Source: Salinadaptatus halalkaliphilus (GTDB taxonomy: Archaea > Halobacteriota > Halobacteria > Halobacteriales > Natrialbaceae). Taken from it: a DNA stretch of 64,000 nucleotides. The position numbers were made by a program, and so were the translations under genes. Below, piece by piece: positions 16,868 through 25,085 of this stretch. The notes under the pieces were generated by a model. The model was not told where the DNA came from and made no database searches. It was given only the letters and a program-made list of their open reading frames with translations. The stretch is from positions 1 to 64,000 of the forward strand of contig NZ_RBZW01000012.1 in the NCBI RefSeq assembly GCF_006543045.1. The letters run 5' to 3'. Position 1 is the stretch's first letter. The number at the start of each line of letters is the position of its first letter.

Positions 16868-16937
16868 TCGACGGAGTACGTGCGATTTCACCGTCGTCCT
16901 CGAATAGTTTTTGTAGGATCCCTATCACACTCGAGAC

Positions 16938-18602
16938 GTGCTGGCGCTCCGACAGCTCTCCCGGTCGGTGGTCGCGACCGATCGGCTCCTGGCCGTAGCG
17001 ATCGTCGTAACGCTGCTGGAAGGGCTCGTTCGCCTCGGGCTCGCCCTCGCGCTCGAGCCCTATTTCGGCGATATCTGGCTCTCGATCGCCGTCGTCGCCT
17101 GGCCGCCGGTCGTCGCGGTTATCGGGCTCACGGCGATCGTTTCGACGACTCGAACGGGAGACGACGATCGACCTCGAGAGTGGGGCGAGCACGTCGCCGC
17201 GTTCGCCCGGAAGCTTCCCGCACTCACGGCGATAGCGACCGTCGGCCACTGGGTGACTGTCGTCGTCGGAGCAGCGGTCTTTCTGGTGATCGATACCCCG
17301 CTTCGGTACACCCTCTACTGGCTCGGCTACGACGGGTTGTTCACGTTTCACGTGGCCGTTTACGGCACGTTCGTCGGCATCGCCGTCGGGACGCTCCTCA
17401 CGTGGGTCGTTCCCGGGATTGCGGTGGTCAGGGTCGGTGGCGGTGAGCGCGCTCGCACTGCAGCCGTTGCAGCGATCACGGCGCCGGTAGCGCGGCCGCG
17501 ATCGGTCGCGACCCTCATAGGGGCCACGCTCGCGTTCGTGGGACTGGCCGCCGGCGTGACGCTGGCCGTCGCTCGAGCCGTCCGCTGGATCGACGCGGCG
17601 GGACTCGCGGACGGACCCGTCCTCGCCGTTTCGCTGGCCGTGGGCGGACTGGTTCTCGTCTTCGCTGGCGGCTACTGGCTCGCGTGGACGATCGTGTTCG
17701 TCGGCGATCGGTTCGGGACGCGGGCGTCGAAATCGTCGAACGGCACGAAAGACGCGAGGTGGGCGCATGGAGGCGACCACGGCCGACGATCGGTTCCGGT
17801 CGCCCGTCTCGCGCTCGCCTGCCTGCTCGTCACCGCCCTCGTCGGAACTGCCGGCGCGGTCAGAACGAACGAGATTCGGCCGGTGGATAGCTCGCCGGAG
17901 CCGTTACCGGACGATCCCGACGAGTTGTACGCGACCGCCCTCGAGAACACGGATCGGACGAGCCACGAGTTCCGGTGGTACCAGCCCGCGGAGAACGGCG
18001 ACGAGCTGGCCTACGAGTTCGAACTCGACAGGGAGGATCGTCGGCTGTGGGTGTCGCTGGAGGGTCTCGATCAGTACTACACGACGGGGGTATTCTACAA
18101 CGGCCATCGGGCCCCGCTTCCGGGATACGTACTGATGACGGAGGAAGGGATTCCACGGCTCGGGGAACCGTCACGAGACGCCGAGGGGTGGACCGTCGCC
18201 AGCGAGGACGACGGGGAGCTCACGCTCGAGATGACCGACCCACACGCCGTCTACAATGCACAGACCGGACAGGACCTCGAGGACCTCGTCGACGACCCCG
18301 AGGTCCACGAGTCTCGGCTTCGGATGACCGTCGACACCGACACCGGGACGCTCGCTGGCGGCGAGTACCGACTGCACGTCAGCGAATCAGACGGGGTCTC
18401 CGACGAGAGCGATTTCGAGGACGTCGGCGATGACGACCGAACTGCCGACGGCCCCGACGCCACAGCGACTCCCGACGACGGAGACGACGCCTACGACGTT
18501 TACCACGTCTACGAGTACGAAACGGGTAGCGAGGTCGACCGGCCTGACGAACTCGGATCCGCGGGGGTCGGCGAGTGGTTCTGGCGCCTGTTCGTCTACT
18601 AG
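16938..18602 (+). CDS. Haloarchaeal multi-pass membrane protein with C-terminal exported domain
   Basis: The 554-residue protein starts with GTG. About seven or eight hydrophobic segments fill residues 15-260 and resemble YIP1-like or DUF-type membrane bundles. A linker rich in Lys, Arg and Gly follows, then another hydrophobic helix near 280-300 (LALACLLVTALVGTAGA). The remaining 250 residues are acidic and beta-rich (YATALENTDRTSHEFRWYQP, EDDGELTLEMTDPHAVYNAQ) and lie outside by topology. This outer domain looks like the LolA-like lipoprotein domains elsewhere in the window. I do not recognise a specific family or function. Confidence 0.7.
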   Translation: MLALRQLSRSVVATDRLLAVAIVVTLLEGLVRLGLALALEPYFGDIWLSIAVVAWPPVVAVIGLTAIVSTTRTGDDDRPREWGEHVAAFARKLPALTAIATVGHWVTVVVGAAVFLVIDTPLRYTLYWLGYDGLFTFHVAVYGTFVGIAVGTLLTWVVPGIAVVRVGGGERARTAAVAAITAPVARPRSVATLIGATLAFVGLAAGVTLAVARAVRWIDAAGLADGPVLAVSLAVGGLVLVFAGGYWLAWTIVFVGDRFGTRASKSSNGTKDARWAHGGDHGRRSVPVARLALACLLVTALVGTAGAVRTNEIRPVDSSPEPLPDDPDELYATALENTDRTSHEFRWYQPAENGDELAYEFELDREDRRLWVSLEGLDQYYTTGVFYNGHRAPLPGYVLMTEEGIPRLGEPSRDAEGWTVASEDDGELTLEMTDPHAVYNAQTGQDLEDLVDDPEVHESRLRMTVDTDTGTLAGGEYRLHVSESDGVSDESDFEDVGDDDRTADGPDATATPDDGDDAYDVYHVYEYETGSEVDRPDELGSAGVGEWFWRLFVY

Positions 18603-18637
18603 CGGCGCGGCCGTCTGCGCCGTCTCCGCCCGAAATA

Positions 18638-18674
18638 CACAACGACAGTTGTGCTATTACAAACAAAATTGTTT
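18638..18674. promoter_or_regulatory. Paired palindromes in the cbiT promoter, candidate operator
   Basis: Two inverted repeats lie directly upstream of the TATA box (TTTTTATG, about 18672-18679). They are CACAAC-GACA-GTTGTG (18638-18653) and the perfect 14-mer AAACAAAATTGTTT (18661-18674). Their centres are 22 bases apart, about two helical turns, so a dimeric regulator could bind both on one DNA face and block or help TBP/TFB. The regulator is unknown. Confidence 0.45.
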
Positions 18675-18702
18675 TTATGATAGGACGCTGTTCCACCGGG
18701 TA

Positions 18703-19308
18703 ATGCCACCGATTGCGTTGCCACACGACGCGAAAGCCGGTCCGACTAAGTCGGAGGTCCGGGCCGTCGTTCAGTCGAAACTGGCCCTCGAGGCCGACGA
18801 TCACTTCGCGGAGGTCGGTTCCTGTACCGGCGCGGTCACGATCGAGGCCGCCCAGCGGGCCGACCGCGTGACCGCCCTCGAACGCAAGGCCGAGCGCCTC
18901 GAGACGACCGAACAGAATCTCGCCGCAAACGCGGAGACGATTCGGGCCGACGTCGACCTTCGCAACACCGAAGCGCCCGAGGGGTTGCCGGCGGACGCCG
19001 ACGCGCTCTTTCTGGGCGGCAGCCGCAACTTCGAGGCCGTGCTCGATCACGCCGTCGAGACGGGTGTCGATCGCATCGTGATGAACGTCTCGCGTCTCGA
19101 GGTCGCAGGGCAGGCGACCGAGGCCTTCCGCGAGCGGGACATCCTCGAGGAGGTCGTCCAGTTTCAGGTGAGCCACGGCTACGAACTCGCGGGCGCGACG
19201 AGTTTCGATTCGCAGAATCCGGTCTACATGCTGGTCGGCAGTGCGACGAACGACGCAGACGGCGGCGCGACGGGAGCCGCGGACGGGAGCGGCGGTGAGG
19301 ACCGATGA
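18703..19308 (+). CDS. cbiT: Cobalt-precorrin C15-methyltransferase (decarboxylating)
   Basis: The 201-residue SAM-dependent methyltransferase acts in anaerobic cobalamin synthesis, methylating C15 and decarboxylating the C12 acetate of the cobalt-precorrin. It begins MPPIALPHDAKAGPTKSEVR, where the PTK.E motif is typical of CbiT. The SAM loop reads EVGSCTGAVTIEAA, and ADALFLGGSRNFEAVLDH is the conserved central block. The last 20 residues are a low-complexity acidic tail. The ATG at 18703 sits 27 bases after the TATA box. Its stop overlaps cbiL by four bases. Confidence 0.93.
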   Translation: MPPIALPHDAKAGPTKSEVRAVVQSKLALEADDHFAEVGSCTGAVTIEAAQRADRVTALERKAERLETTEQNLAANAETIRADVDLRNTEAPEGLPADADALFLGGSRNFEAVLDHAVETGVDRIVMNVSRLEVAGQATEAFRERDILEEVVQFQVSHGYELAGATSFDSQNPVYMLVGSATNDADGGATGAADGSGGEDR

Positions 19309-20129
19309 CGCTGTACGGCGTCGGTCTCGGCCCCGGCGAAGCCGACCTCGTGACCGTGCGCGGGAAGCGTGTGCTCGAGAGCTGCGACGTGGTCTACTCG
19401 CCGGGCCGCCTCTCTCGGAGTGTCGCCCTCGAGCACGTCGACGACTCCAAGATCGGCGAGGTCGACTTCCCGATGACCAGAGATGAGGAGAAACTGCGAG
19501 CGGCCTGGAAGGAAGCCGCCGCCGAAATCGCACCCACTGCCCGCGACGGCGACGCCGCCTTCGTCACGCTGGGGGATCCGAACGTCTACTCGACCTTTGG
19601 CCACCTTCGGCGGACGATCGACGCCTTCCACCCCGAGGTCGACCTCGAGATCGTCCCCGGTGTCAGCGCCGTGACGGCCTTCACGACGGCGATGGGCGTC
19701 GAGATCGAAGCCGGAGCCGGGCTCGCACTTCGGGAAGCCCCAAGCGGCGCGAGTCCGACGGGTCCCGATCGGCTGATCCTCTTCAAGGTCACCGACGCGC
19801 CGGCGACCCACGAGGGCCTCATCGAAGCCGGTTACGACGTAACGTACGGCCGCCGATTGTTCATGGTACAGGGTGACACGATCGTCACCGACGACCCCGC
19901 CGACGTCGACGAGCGGGATTACTACACGCTCGCCTACGCGGAGAAAGAAGATCTCGAGGTCGAACAGGCGACGGCAGCCTTCCAGCGAGATAGTGACACC
20001 GACTCGAGTGCTGACACGGAACTGCCCGATGGCGACTCGAACGGTGAGCCAGTGGCAGACGGCGGGAAGCTGGTTGCACTGGAGCGCGCGGAGGGCTGTG
20101 AACACGGCGACTGCGAGGGGCATCGATGA
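19305..20129 (+). CDS. cbiL: Cobalt-factor II C20-methyltransferase
   Basis: The 274-residue tetrapyrrole methylase transfers a methyl group from SAM to C20 of cobalt-factor II. Hallmarks are the start LYGVGLGPGEADLVTVRG, then FVTLGDPNVYSTFGHL, EIVPGVSAVTAFTTAMG and LILFKVTDAP. A variable acidic and His/Cys-containing tail closes the protein (CEHGDCEGHR), possibly a metal-binding tail as in some other haloarchaeal cobalt proteins. It overlaps cbiT upstream and cbiF downstream by ATGA, forming one operon. Confidence 0.94.
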   Translation: MTLYGVGLGPGEADLVTVRGKRVLESCDVVYSPGRLSRSVALEHVDDSKIGEVDFPMTRDEEKLRAAWKEAAAEIAPTARDGDAAFVTLGDPNVYSTFGHLRRTIDAFHPEVDLEIVPGVSAVTAFTTAMGVEIEAGAGLALREAPSGASPTGPDRLILFKVTDAPATHEGLIEAGYDVTYGRRLFMVQGDTIVTDDPADVDERDYYTLAYAEKEDLEVEQATAAFQRDSDTDSSADTELPDGDSNGEPVADGGKLVALERAEGCEHGDCEGHR

Positions 20130-20992
20130 CCGACGATAACGATCCCCAGGATGCGATCGACGCCCAGGGCGAGCGGCGGCGCGAGGATCTGGACGACCGG
20201 ATCTTCGACCACAGTGCCGGCGACGATCAGGAGGGGGTTCCCTTCGTCGGTGCCGGTCCCGGCAACCCACGCTTGCTCACCGTCGCCGGCAAGGAACTGC
20301 TCGAAGCGGCCGATCTCGTCGTCCACGCCGGATCGCTGGTCAACAGCGAACTCCTCGAGGCGTACTGTGATCACGCCGAACTGGTCAACTCCGTCGGGAA
20401 AGATCTCGAGGAACTGATTCCGCTGATGCGCGACGCCTACGAGGACGGCGAGAACGTCGTCCGGCTGCACAGCGGCGATCCCGCGATCTACGGGGCCGCC
20501 CTCGAGCAGATGGACGCCTTGGAGCACGAGGGCGTGCCGACCTACTTCGTCCCGGGGGTCACGTCCGCATTCGCCGCGAGCGCGACGCTGCGGACCCAAC
20601 TCACACTGAACGAGGTCTCGAATCACGTCGCCTTCACCCGACCCCAAGGCAAGACGCTGACTGCGGAGGAAGACCACATCTCCGAGTTCGTCGGGATGGG
20701 CGACGTGACGACCTGCATCTATCTCGGAACGCACGCCGTCCGCGACACGATGGATCGGCTGCTCGAGGACGGCCACGATCCGGAGACGCCGGTCGCAGTG
20801 ATCTATCACGCCTCGTGGCCCGACGAGGACGTTATCGTCGGCTCGATCGACGACGTTGCGGACAAAGTCGAGGACGCCGGCTATCGGGCCTCGGCGCTGG
20901 TCGTCATCGGCGACGCCGTGACCGGGGCGGGCTACGAACGCTCGTACCTCTACGGCGACTGGGCGAACCGCGGCAGCGAAAGCCCGGACTGA
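20126..20992 (+). CDS. cbiF: Cobalt-precorrin-4 C11-methyltransferase
   Basis: The 288-residue SAM-dependent tetrapyrrole methylase acts at C11 of cobalt-precorrin-4. The N-terminal 35 residues are an acidic haloarchaeal extension. The catalytic domain begins VPFVGAGPGNPRLLTVAGKE, with LVVHAGSLVN, VVRLHSGDPAIYGAALEQ, VPGVTSAFAASATL, FTRPQGKT and the end region VIYHASWPDEDVIVGSIDD. The expected next genes of the anaerobic pathway (cbiG, cbiH) do not follow; the next gene is a MinD-like fusion 80 bases on. The operon here is therefore only cbiTLF. Confidence 0.94.
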   Translation: MTDDNDPQDAIDAQGERRREDLDDRIFDHSAGDDQEGVPFVGAGPGNPRLLTVAGKELLEAADLVVHAGSLVNSELLEAYCDHAELVNSVGKDLEELIPLMRDAYEDGENVVRLHSGDPAIYGAALEQMDALEHEGVPTYFVPGVTSAFAASATLRTQLTLNEVSNHVAFTRPQGKTLTAEEDHISEFVGMGDVTTCIYLGTHAVRDTMDRLLEDGHDPETPVAVIYHASWPDEDVIVGSIDDVADKVEDAGYRASALVVIGDAVTGAGYERSYLYGDWANRGSESPD

Positions 20993-21072
20993 CCGCACTC
21001 GAACGCCGATCGACCCTTGTTCCGCGCCGCGTCGTGCTAACGTTCAAAAGGGATGGCGCGGCCAACGGTGGT

Positions 21073-22380
21073 ATGATCGCCATCGCCGGATCGAAAGGTG
21101 GCTGTGGCACGTCCACAGTGACGCTCGGCCTCGCCGAGGCCTTCTCTCGGGTCGAGGCGCCGGTACTCGCCGTCGACGCCGACAGACAGCTACCGAATCT
21201 TCACGTCGTGACCGATCTCGAGCGGACGCCAACGCTTGCGGCGCTCGAGAACGACACCGACCTCAGAACGATCGCCCAGCAACACCCTCGAGAACCGCTC
21301 GCAGGCGTCGTTCCCGCGCCGAAACCCGAGCAGGCCGTCGGGTTCGAAACACTTGCGTCGAAACTCGACCACGACGGGCCGGAAGTGTTGCTCGATTGCC
21401 CCTCGGGTGCTGGGCCTGACGTGGTCGATCCGCTGGGACAGGCTGCGGGTGTGATCGTCGTCGCCGGCAGTACCGAACGGAGTCTGGCGGCGACCGAGAC
21501 GACGATCGAGATGGCTCGTCGTCTCGGAACACCGGTCTACGGTGCAGTTTTGAACAGGTGTACCGAGATTCCCGAGCGGGCACTCGCGTGGGATGGCGTT
21601 CCGTTGCTCGGGTGTGTCCCCGAGCGTCCCTCCCCGCTGGTCAACGACGAGGTCGCGTCAGCCTTCGACGATATCGTCACGGCCCTTCAGAATCAGTCGC
21701 CAACCGACCGGGCGCCGCCGGAGTACGCCGGCGAGTTGCTGCCGATCGGAACCGACGAACTCGACTACCGGCTCGGCGGGGGCGTCCCACCCGGTTCGCT
21801 CGTCGCGTTCGTCGCCGATCCCGCGAGCCAGGCCGAGCAGGTGCTGTATCGGGCGACTGGGGTCCGCGGAACGCTGTATCTCTCGAGCGAACGAACGCGA
21901 GCTAACGTTCGCCGGGCGATCGAATCCAGTACGGTCGCCACCGCAGTTCCGACGGTCAGACGCGTCGCCGGTGAGGACGCTCTCGAGGAAGCGCTCGCGT
22001 TGATCGACAAACTGCCGGACGCGGCGAACGTCATCGTCGATCCGATCGACGCGTTCGAGCGCCGCGACCGGGCGGCCTACGTCTCCTTTCTCGAGGCCTG
22101 TAAGGAACGAGTGGTCGAGACCGAAAGCGTCGCCATCGTTCACTGTCTGACCGACGATCCACCACACCGATCGGCGACGCTGCGGGCTGCCGACGCCGTG
22201 TTCGAACTCAAGACGGCTGCCGGCCAATCCAGCGACGACACGACTCGTGTCGGTACCGGCGCCTACTCCCTCTCGATTCCAAAGTACCGACCGGGAACCG
22301 CAGTGACCGACGGCGTGATAATCGATCTCGACAGCGGTCCAATGTCGGCACCCGTCCAGTCCCCGCTCGAGTCCGATTGA
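21073..22380 (+). CDS. MinD-like/RecA-like fusion protein with degenerate P-loops
   Basis: The 435-residue protein has two modules. Residues 1-220 follow the ParA/MinD fold (MIAIAGSKGGCGTSTVTLGL, AVDADRQLPNLHV, EVLLDCPSGAGPD). The deviant Walker A keeps the signature Lys, but the P-loop Lys of GKT/S is Thr. Residues 235-435 resemble a KaiC/RecA-like domain (LPIGTDELDYRLGGGVPPGS, then VAFVADPASQAEQVLYRATG), again without a usable GKT. The family is known to me only as an uncharacterised haloarchaeal HTR-like protein. It starts a run of five genes with almost no spacing (next start two bases after its stop). A scaffold or regulatory role for the intact MinD at 25082 is inference. Confidence 0.75.
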   Translation: MIAIAGSKGGCGTSTVTLGLAEAFSRVEAPVLAVDADRQLPNLHVVTDLERTPTLAALENDTDLRTIAQQHPREPLAGVVPAPKPEQAVGFETLASKLDHDGPEVLLDCPSGAGPDVVDPLGQAAGVIVVAGSTERSLAATETTIEMARRLGTPVYGAVLNRCTEIPERALAWDGVPLLGCVPERPSPLVNDEVASAFDDIVTALQNQSPTDRAPPEYAGELLPIGTDELDYRLGGGVPPGSLVAFVADPASQAEQVLYRATGVRGTLYLSSERTRANVRRAIESSTVATAVPTVRRVAGEDALEEALALIDKLPDAANVIVDPIDAFERRDRAAYVSFLEACKERVVETESVAIVHCLTDDPPHRSATLRAADAVFELKTAAGQSSDDTTRVGTGAYSLSIPKYRPGTAVTDGVIIDLDSGPMSAPVQSPLESD

Positions 22381-22382
22381 CC

Positions 22383-23546
22383 ATGACCGGATTGCCATAC
22401 GACATCCTGATCGCGGTCGCCTACGGCCTCCTCGCTGGGTTCGTTCCTGCAGTGGGAACCGGTCTGGCTGCAATCGGTCTCGGACTCGCACTGGATCGCC
22501 AGCTCTCACTTGCCGTCGGGGCAATCGCGACGGCCTGCCTCGCGGTTGCGACGACGCTGGCTCTCGGCGTCATCACTCTCGAGTCGGGGGGACGGACGAT
22601 ACCACAGCTCCTCAGCATCGCGAGCCTCGCGGTCGGCCTCGGCCTCGTCGCGACGAGCCAGGGCAACCAGATCGCAACCAGCGTCCCTCGAGACCGACGC
22701 CACACGTTCGTGAGCGGGCCGACGCTCACCGCCGACGCCATCGATGCCGTCGACGCCGTCGGACAGGTGACGATCCGTCCGTCGGGACCGATCCGCGAAT
22801 TCGACGGCTATCCGTCCGTCCCAGCGACCCTCGAGTATCGTCTCGAATCCAGTAGCTGGCGACTCCCTGCGGACCTCCAGCTATCGGCACTCGAGTCCCG
22901 TCTCGAAGCGCGACTCCGCACGAATTACGACCTTGCCCGGACCGACGTCTCGATCGACGGCCGCGGGAGGGCGACGATCACTGCGGCTCCACCGACGGCA
23001 AGCCTCGCGAGCGGTCTCGACGCCGGAACGCGGGCTGTTACTCTCTCCGGACTGCTCCCGGCAGGACTCGCGGGCGGCGACGTCGTGTCGATCGTCACGG
23101 AAGATCGACAGATTCGGGCGGACGTACTGGCGGTCGGCAACAGGCCGGTCGAACGCGACACGAACGCCGAGATCACCGATACCGCCGAAACCGATCGCCC
23201 ATGGGCTGGTCGTGGCATCGTCGGTGGCCCTGGTCAACTGACGGTCGCCGTCGAAACGACCGACGCCAGCGCGTTGCTCGAGACGAGTGACTACCGTATC
23301 TTCGTCCGACCGAGTGGCGACGATCACGAGTTCGAAGCGGCGACGCTGCTGGCGGCCGCGGGCAAACCGATGAGAACGATTACTGATGGCGACCCGCCCG
23401 ACGAAGAGACGCTCGCGGTCGAGCGAGACGGTCGCTGGCAGCTCGCGACTGGGGATTCCGGGGCTGCAACCGGCGACAGTGACGATTACGGCGATATCGA
23501 TCGAGCGTTCGTTGTCGGTCCCTCGGCGGGGGCGAGCGATCGATGA
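22383..23546 (+). CDS. Membrane protein with beta-rich RCK_C/TrkA-C-like region, first of two paralogues
   Basis: The product has 387 residues. Three hydrophobic segments occupy about residues 5-95 (LIAVAYGLLAGFVPAVGTGL, SLAVGAIATACLAVATTLAL, LLSIASLAVGLGLVATSQ). The soluble part has a block LESRLEARLRTNYDLARTDV matching IERQLTADYDIDYTDV in the next gene, so the two are paralogues. Repeated beta segments resemble RCK_C (TrkA-C) ligand-binding domains, and such proteins are often annotated as potassium transporter TrkA, but no Rossmann NAD domain or TrkH partner is present. Translationally linked to its neighbours. Function unknown. Confidence 0.65.
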   Translation: MTGLPYDILIAVAYGLLAGFVPAVGTGLAAIGLGLALDRQLSLAVGAIATACLAVATTLALGVITLESGGRTIPQLLSIASLAVGLGLVATSQGNQIATSVPRDRRHTFVSGPTLTADAIDAVDAVGQVTIRPSGPIREFDGYPSVPATLEYRLESSSWRLPADLQLSALESRLEARLRTNYDLARTDVSIDGRGRATITAAPPTASLASGLDAGTRAVTLSGLLPAGLAGGDVVSIVTEDRQIRADVLAVGNRPVERDTNAEITDTAETDRPWAGRGIVGGPGQLTVAVETTDASALLETSDYRIFVRPSGDDHEFEAATLLAAAGKPMRTITDGDPPDEETLAVERDGRWQLATGDSGAATGDSDDYGDIDRAFVVGPSAGASDR

Positions 23547-24709
23547 TCGATGTCGTCGCGCTCTGGGAGCTAGCCCGAACCGTCGCAATCGGAACTGTGG
23601 GATCGGGACTGCTCGCGGCAATCGTCGGCGGGTTCGTCGCCGGCTGGTATCGCTCGCGGACGAAACGAGCGCCGCCGGCCGGAACCGTACCGATGATCGG
23701 GCTCGCTGCGGTGACGGGCTACTGGCTCGTCGTCGCCGCCACCACGGGCTCGATCGTTCCCGGCGCACCACTCGAGCACCAACTCAGCGCAGGCATGCTA
23801 CTCGCGACGGTGGCAGTCGCCGGAGTCGCTGGGACGGTCGGCGGTCGCTTCGTCGATCGACTCGCGTGTCAGGTCGGTGAGATCCCGCGACTCGAGGCCG
23901 ATGGTGAGCCAGCGGCCGCAGTCCGCGATGCGAGACTCGCCGTTTCCCTCGAGTTGCCGGCGACGATCGACGACGCCGAGGGATATCGGCCGGTGGACGA
24001 GTCGACGACACGGCGACTCTCGGGCACGACGATCGAATTACCACACGCGCTCTCGATCGACGAACGTCGTGACCGGATCGAGCGCCAACTCACGGCCGAC
24101 TACGATATCGACTACACCGACGTGACGATGGCCGAGGACGGCACCGTCGATCGGGTTCTCGTCGGTCGCCACGCGCCCGGTCTGGGAACGACGGTACCAC
24201 CGAAGACCGTCGGCGTGGCGATTCGCGCCGAATGCCCGTCCGAGGCGAGCCTCGGCGATTCGGTCGAAATCTGGTCGACTGCAGCGGGCGGTCGGTTGCT
24301 CGCGACCGGGACACTTCGTGCGACCGACGGGTCGATCGCGACCGTCGTCGTCGACGCCGACCGCACACCCGCTCTCGCGGACGACGAACGGTATCGGCTG
24401 GTGACGCGGCCGGCCGGGCCGACCGGCGGCTACGAGTTCGCGTCGACGCTTCACGCGCTCGAGGCGACGGTCAGCACGATCACGGTCGAACCCGACGGCG
24501 ACCTCGTCGGCGAGTTCGTCGGCTGGCTTCCCGGGCGCGTTCTCGTGATCGATCGGGACGACGACCTTCTCGCCGTCCCGGAGACGAACGAACCGCTTCG
24601 GGCCGGCGATACGTGTTGGGTACTCGCACACCCCGACGAACTGACCGATTTCGATCCCACGACGCCGGCCGTCGAATCGGGTCACGAACCACCACAGACG
24701 GCCAACTAA
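23543..24709 (+). CDS. Membrane protein with RCK_C/TrkA-C-like domains, second paralogue
   Basis: The 388-residue product overlaps the previous gene by ATGA. There are three predicted membrane helices at about residues 5-35, 50-70 and 83-103 (TVGSGLLAAIVGGFVAGWYR, VPMIGLAAVTGYWLVVAATT). A cytoplasmic part follows with the paralogous block DRIERQLTADYDIDYTDVTM. The C-terminal segment VLVIDRDDDLLAVPETNEPL followed by AGDTCWVLAHPDEL is a convincing RCK_C fold signature, as in TrkA C-termini. It could sense a ligand and signal to, or anchor, the MinD-type ATPases encoded either side. That coupling is inferred from gene order only. Confidence 0.68.
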   Translation: MIDVVALWELARTVAIGTVGSGLLAAIVGGFVAGWYRSRTKRAPPAGTVPMIGLAAVTGYWLVVAATTGSIVPGAPLEHQLSAGMLLATVAVAGVAGTVGGRFVDRLACQVGEIPRLEADGEPAAAVRDARLAVSLELPATIDDAEGYRPVDESTTRRLSGTTIELPHALSIDERRDRIERQLTADYDIDYTDVTMAEDGTVDRVLVGRHAPGLGTTVPPKTVGVAIRAECPSEASLGDSVEIWSTAAGGRLLATGTLRATDGSIATVVVDADRTPALADDERYRLVTRPAGPTGGYEFASTLHALEATVSTITVEPDGDLVGEFVGWLPGRVLVIDRDDDLLAVPETNEPLRAGDTCWVLAHPDELTDFDPTTPAVESGHEPPQTAN

Positions 24710-24716
24710 GCAACCG

Positions 24717-25085
24717 ATGGTAACACTCGAGACGAGCGTCGTTCGGACGAACGGCGTGACGACCGTCCGTGTAGTGATCGATAACCAGCACTCGACCCAC
24801 CAGGCCGTTCGCCTACAGAGCACGCTCGAGGGGCCGGTCTGGCCACCGCGACGCGACGGCGTCGTCGACCCGCAGTGGGACGGCGACATCTGGGACGGAA
24901 CGATCCGATCGGGCCGAACTCGAGGGATCGGTTTTGCGAGTCCGGCACCACCGACCGATCCACCGGTCGACATCGTCTCGAGCGACCGTCTCGAGGCCGA
25001 CGACCTGAAACGATCGCCAGGCGAGATACTCGCTGCGCTCGATGGCTGGCGGCCGAGCAACGAGGTGCTCGAGTCCGAGCGATGA
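24717..25085 (+). CDS. Small conserved haloarchaeal protein in the MinD-like operon
   Basis: The 122-residue soluble protein begins MVTLETSVVRTNGVTTVRVV, with a beta-sandwich-like pattern (VVIDNQHSTHQAVRLQSTLE), a Pro/Trp-rich centre (GPVWPPRRDGVVDPQW) and SPAPPTDPPVDIV. No catalytic motif, signal or membrane helix is visible. Its stop overlaps the start of the intact MinD gene by four bases (ATGA). I recall similar small proteins always beside MinD in haloarchaea, which suggests a dedicated partner, but no function is known to me. Confidence 0.7.
   Translation: MVTLETSVVRTNGVTTVRVVIDNQHSTHQAVRLQSTLEGPVWPPRRDGVVDPQWDGDIWDGTIRSGRTRGIGFASPAPPTDPPVDIVSSDRLEADDLKRSPGEILAALDGWRPSNEVLESER

Noticed and set aside
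22383-24709. Genuine Trk potassium transporter components
   Set aside because: There is no TrkA_N NAD-binding domain and no TrkH channel; only C-terminal-type regions resemble TrkA.
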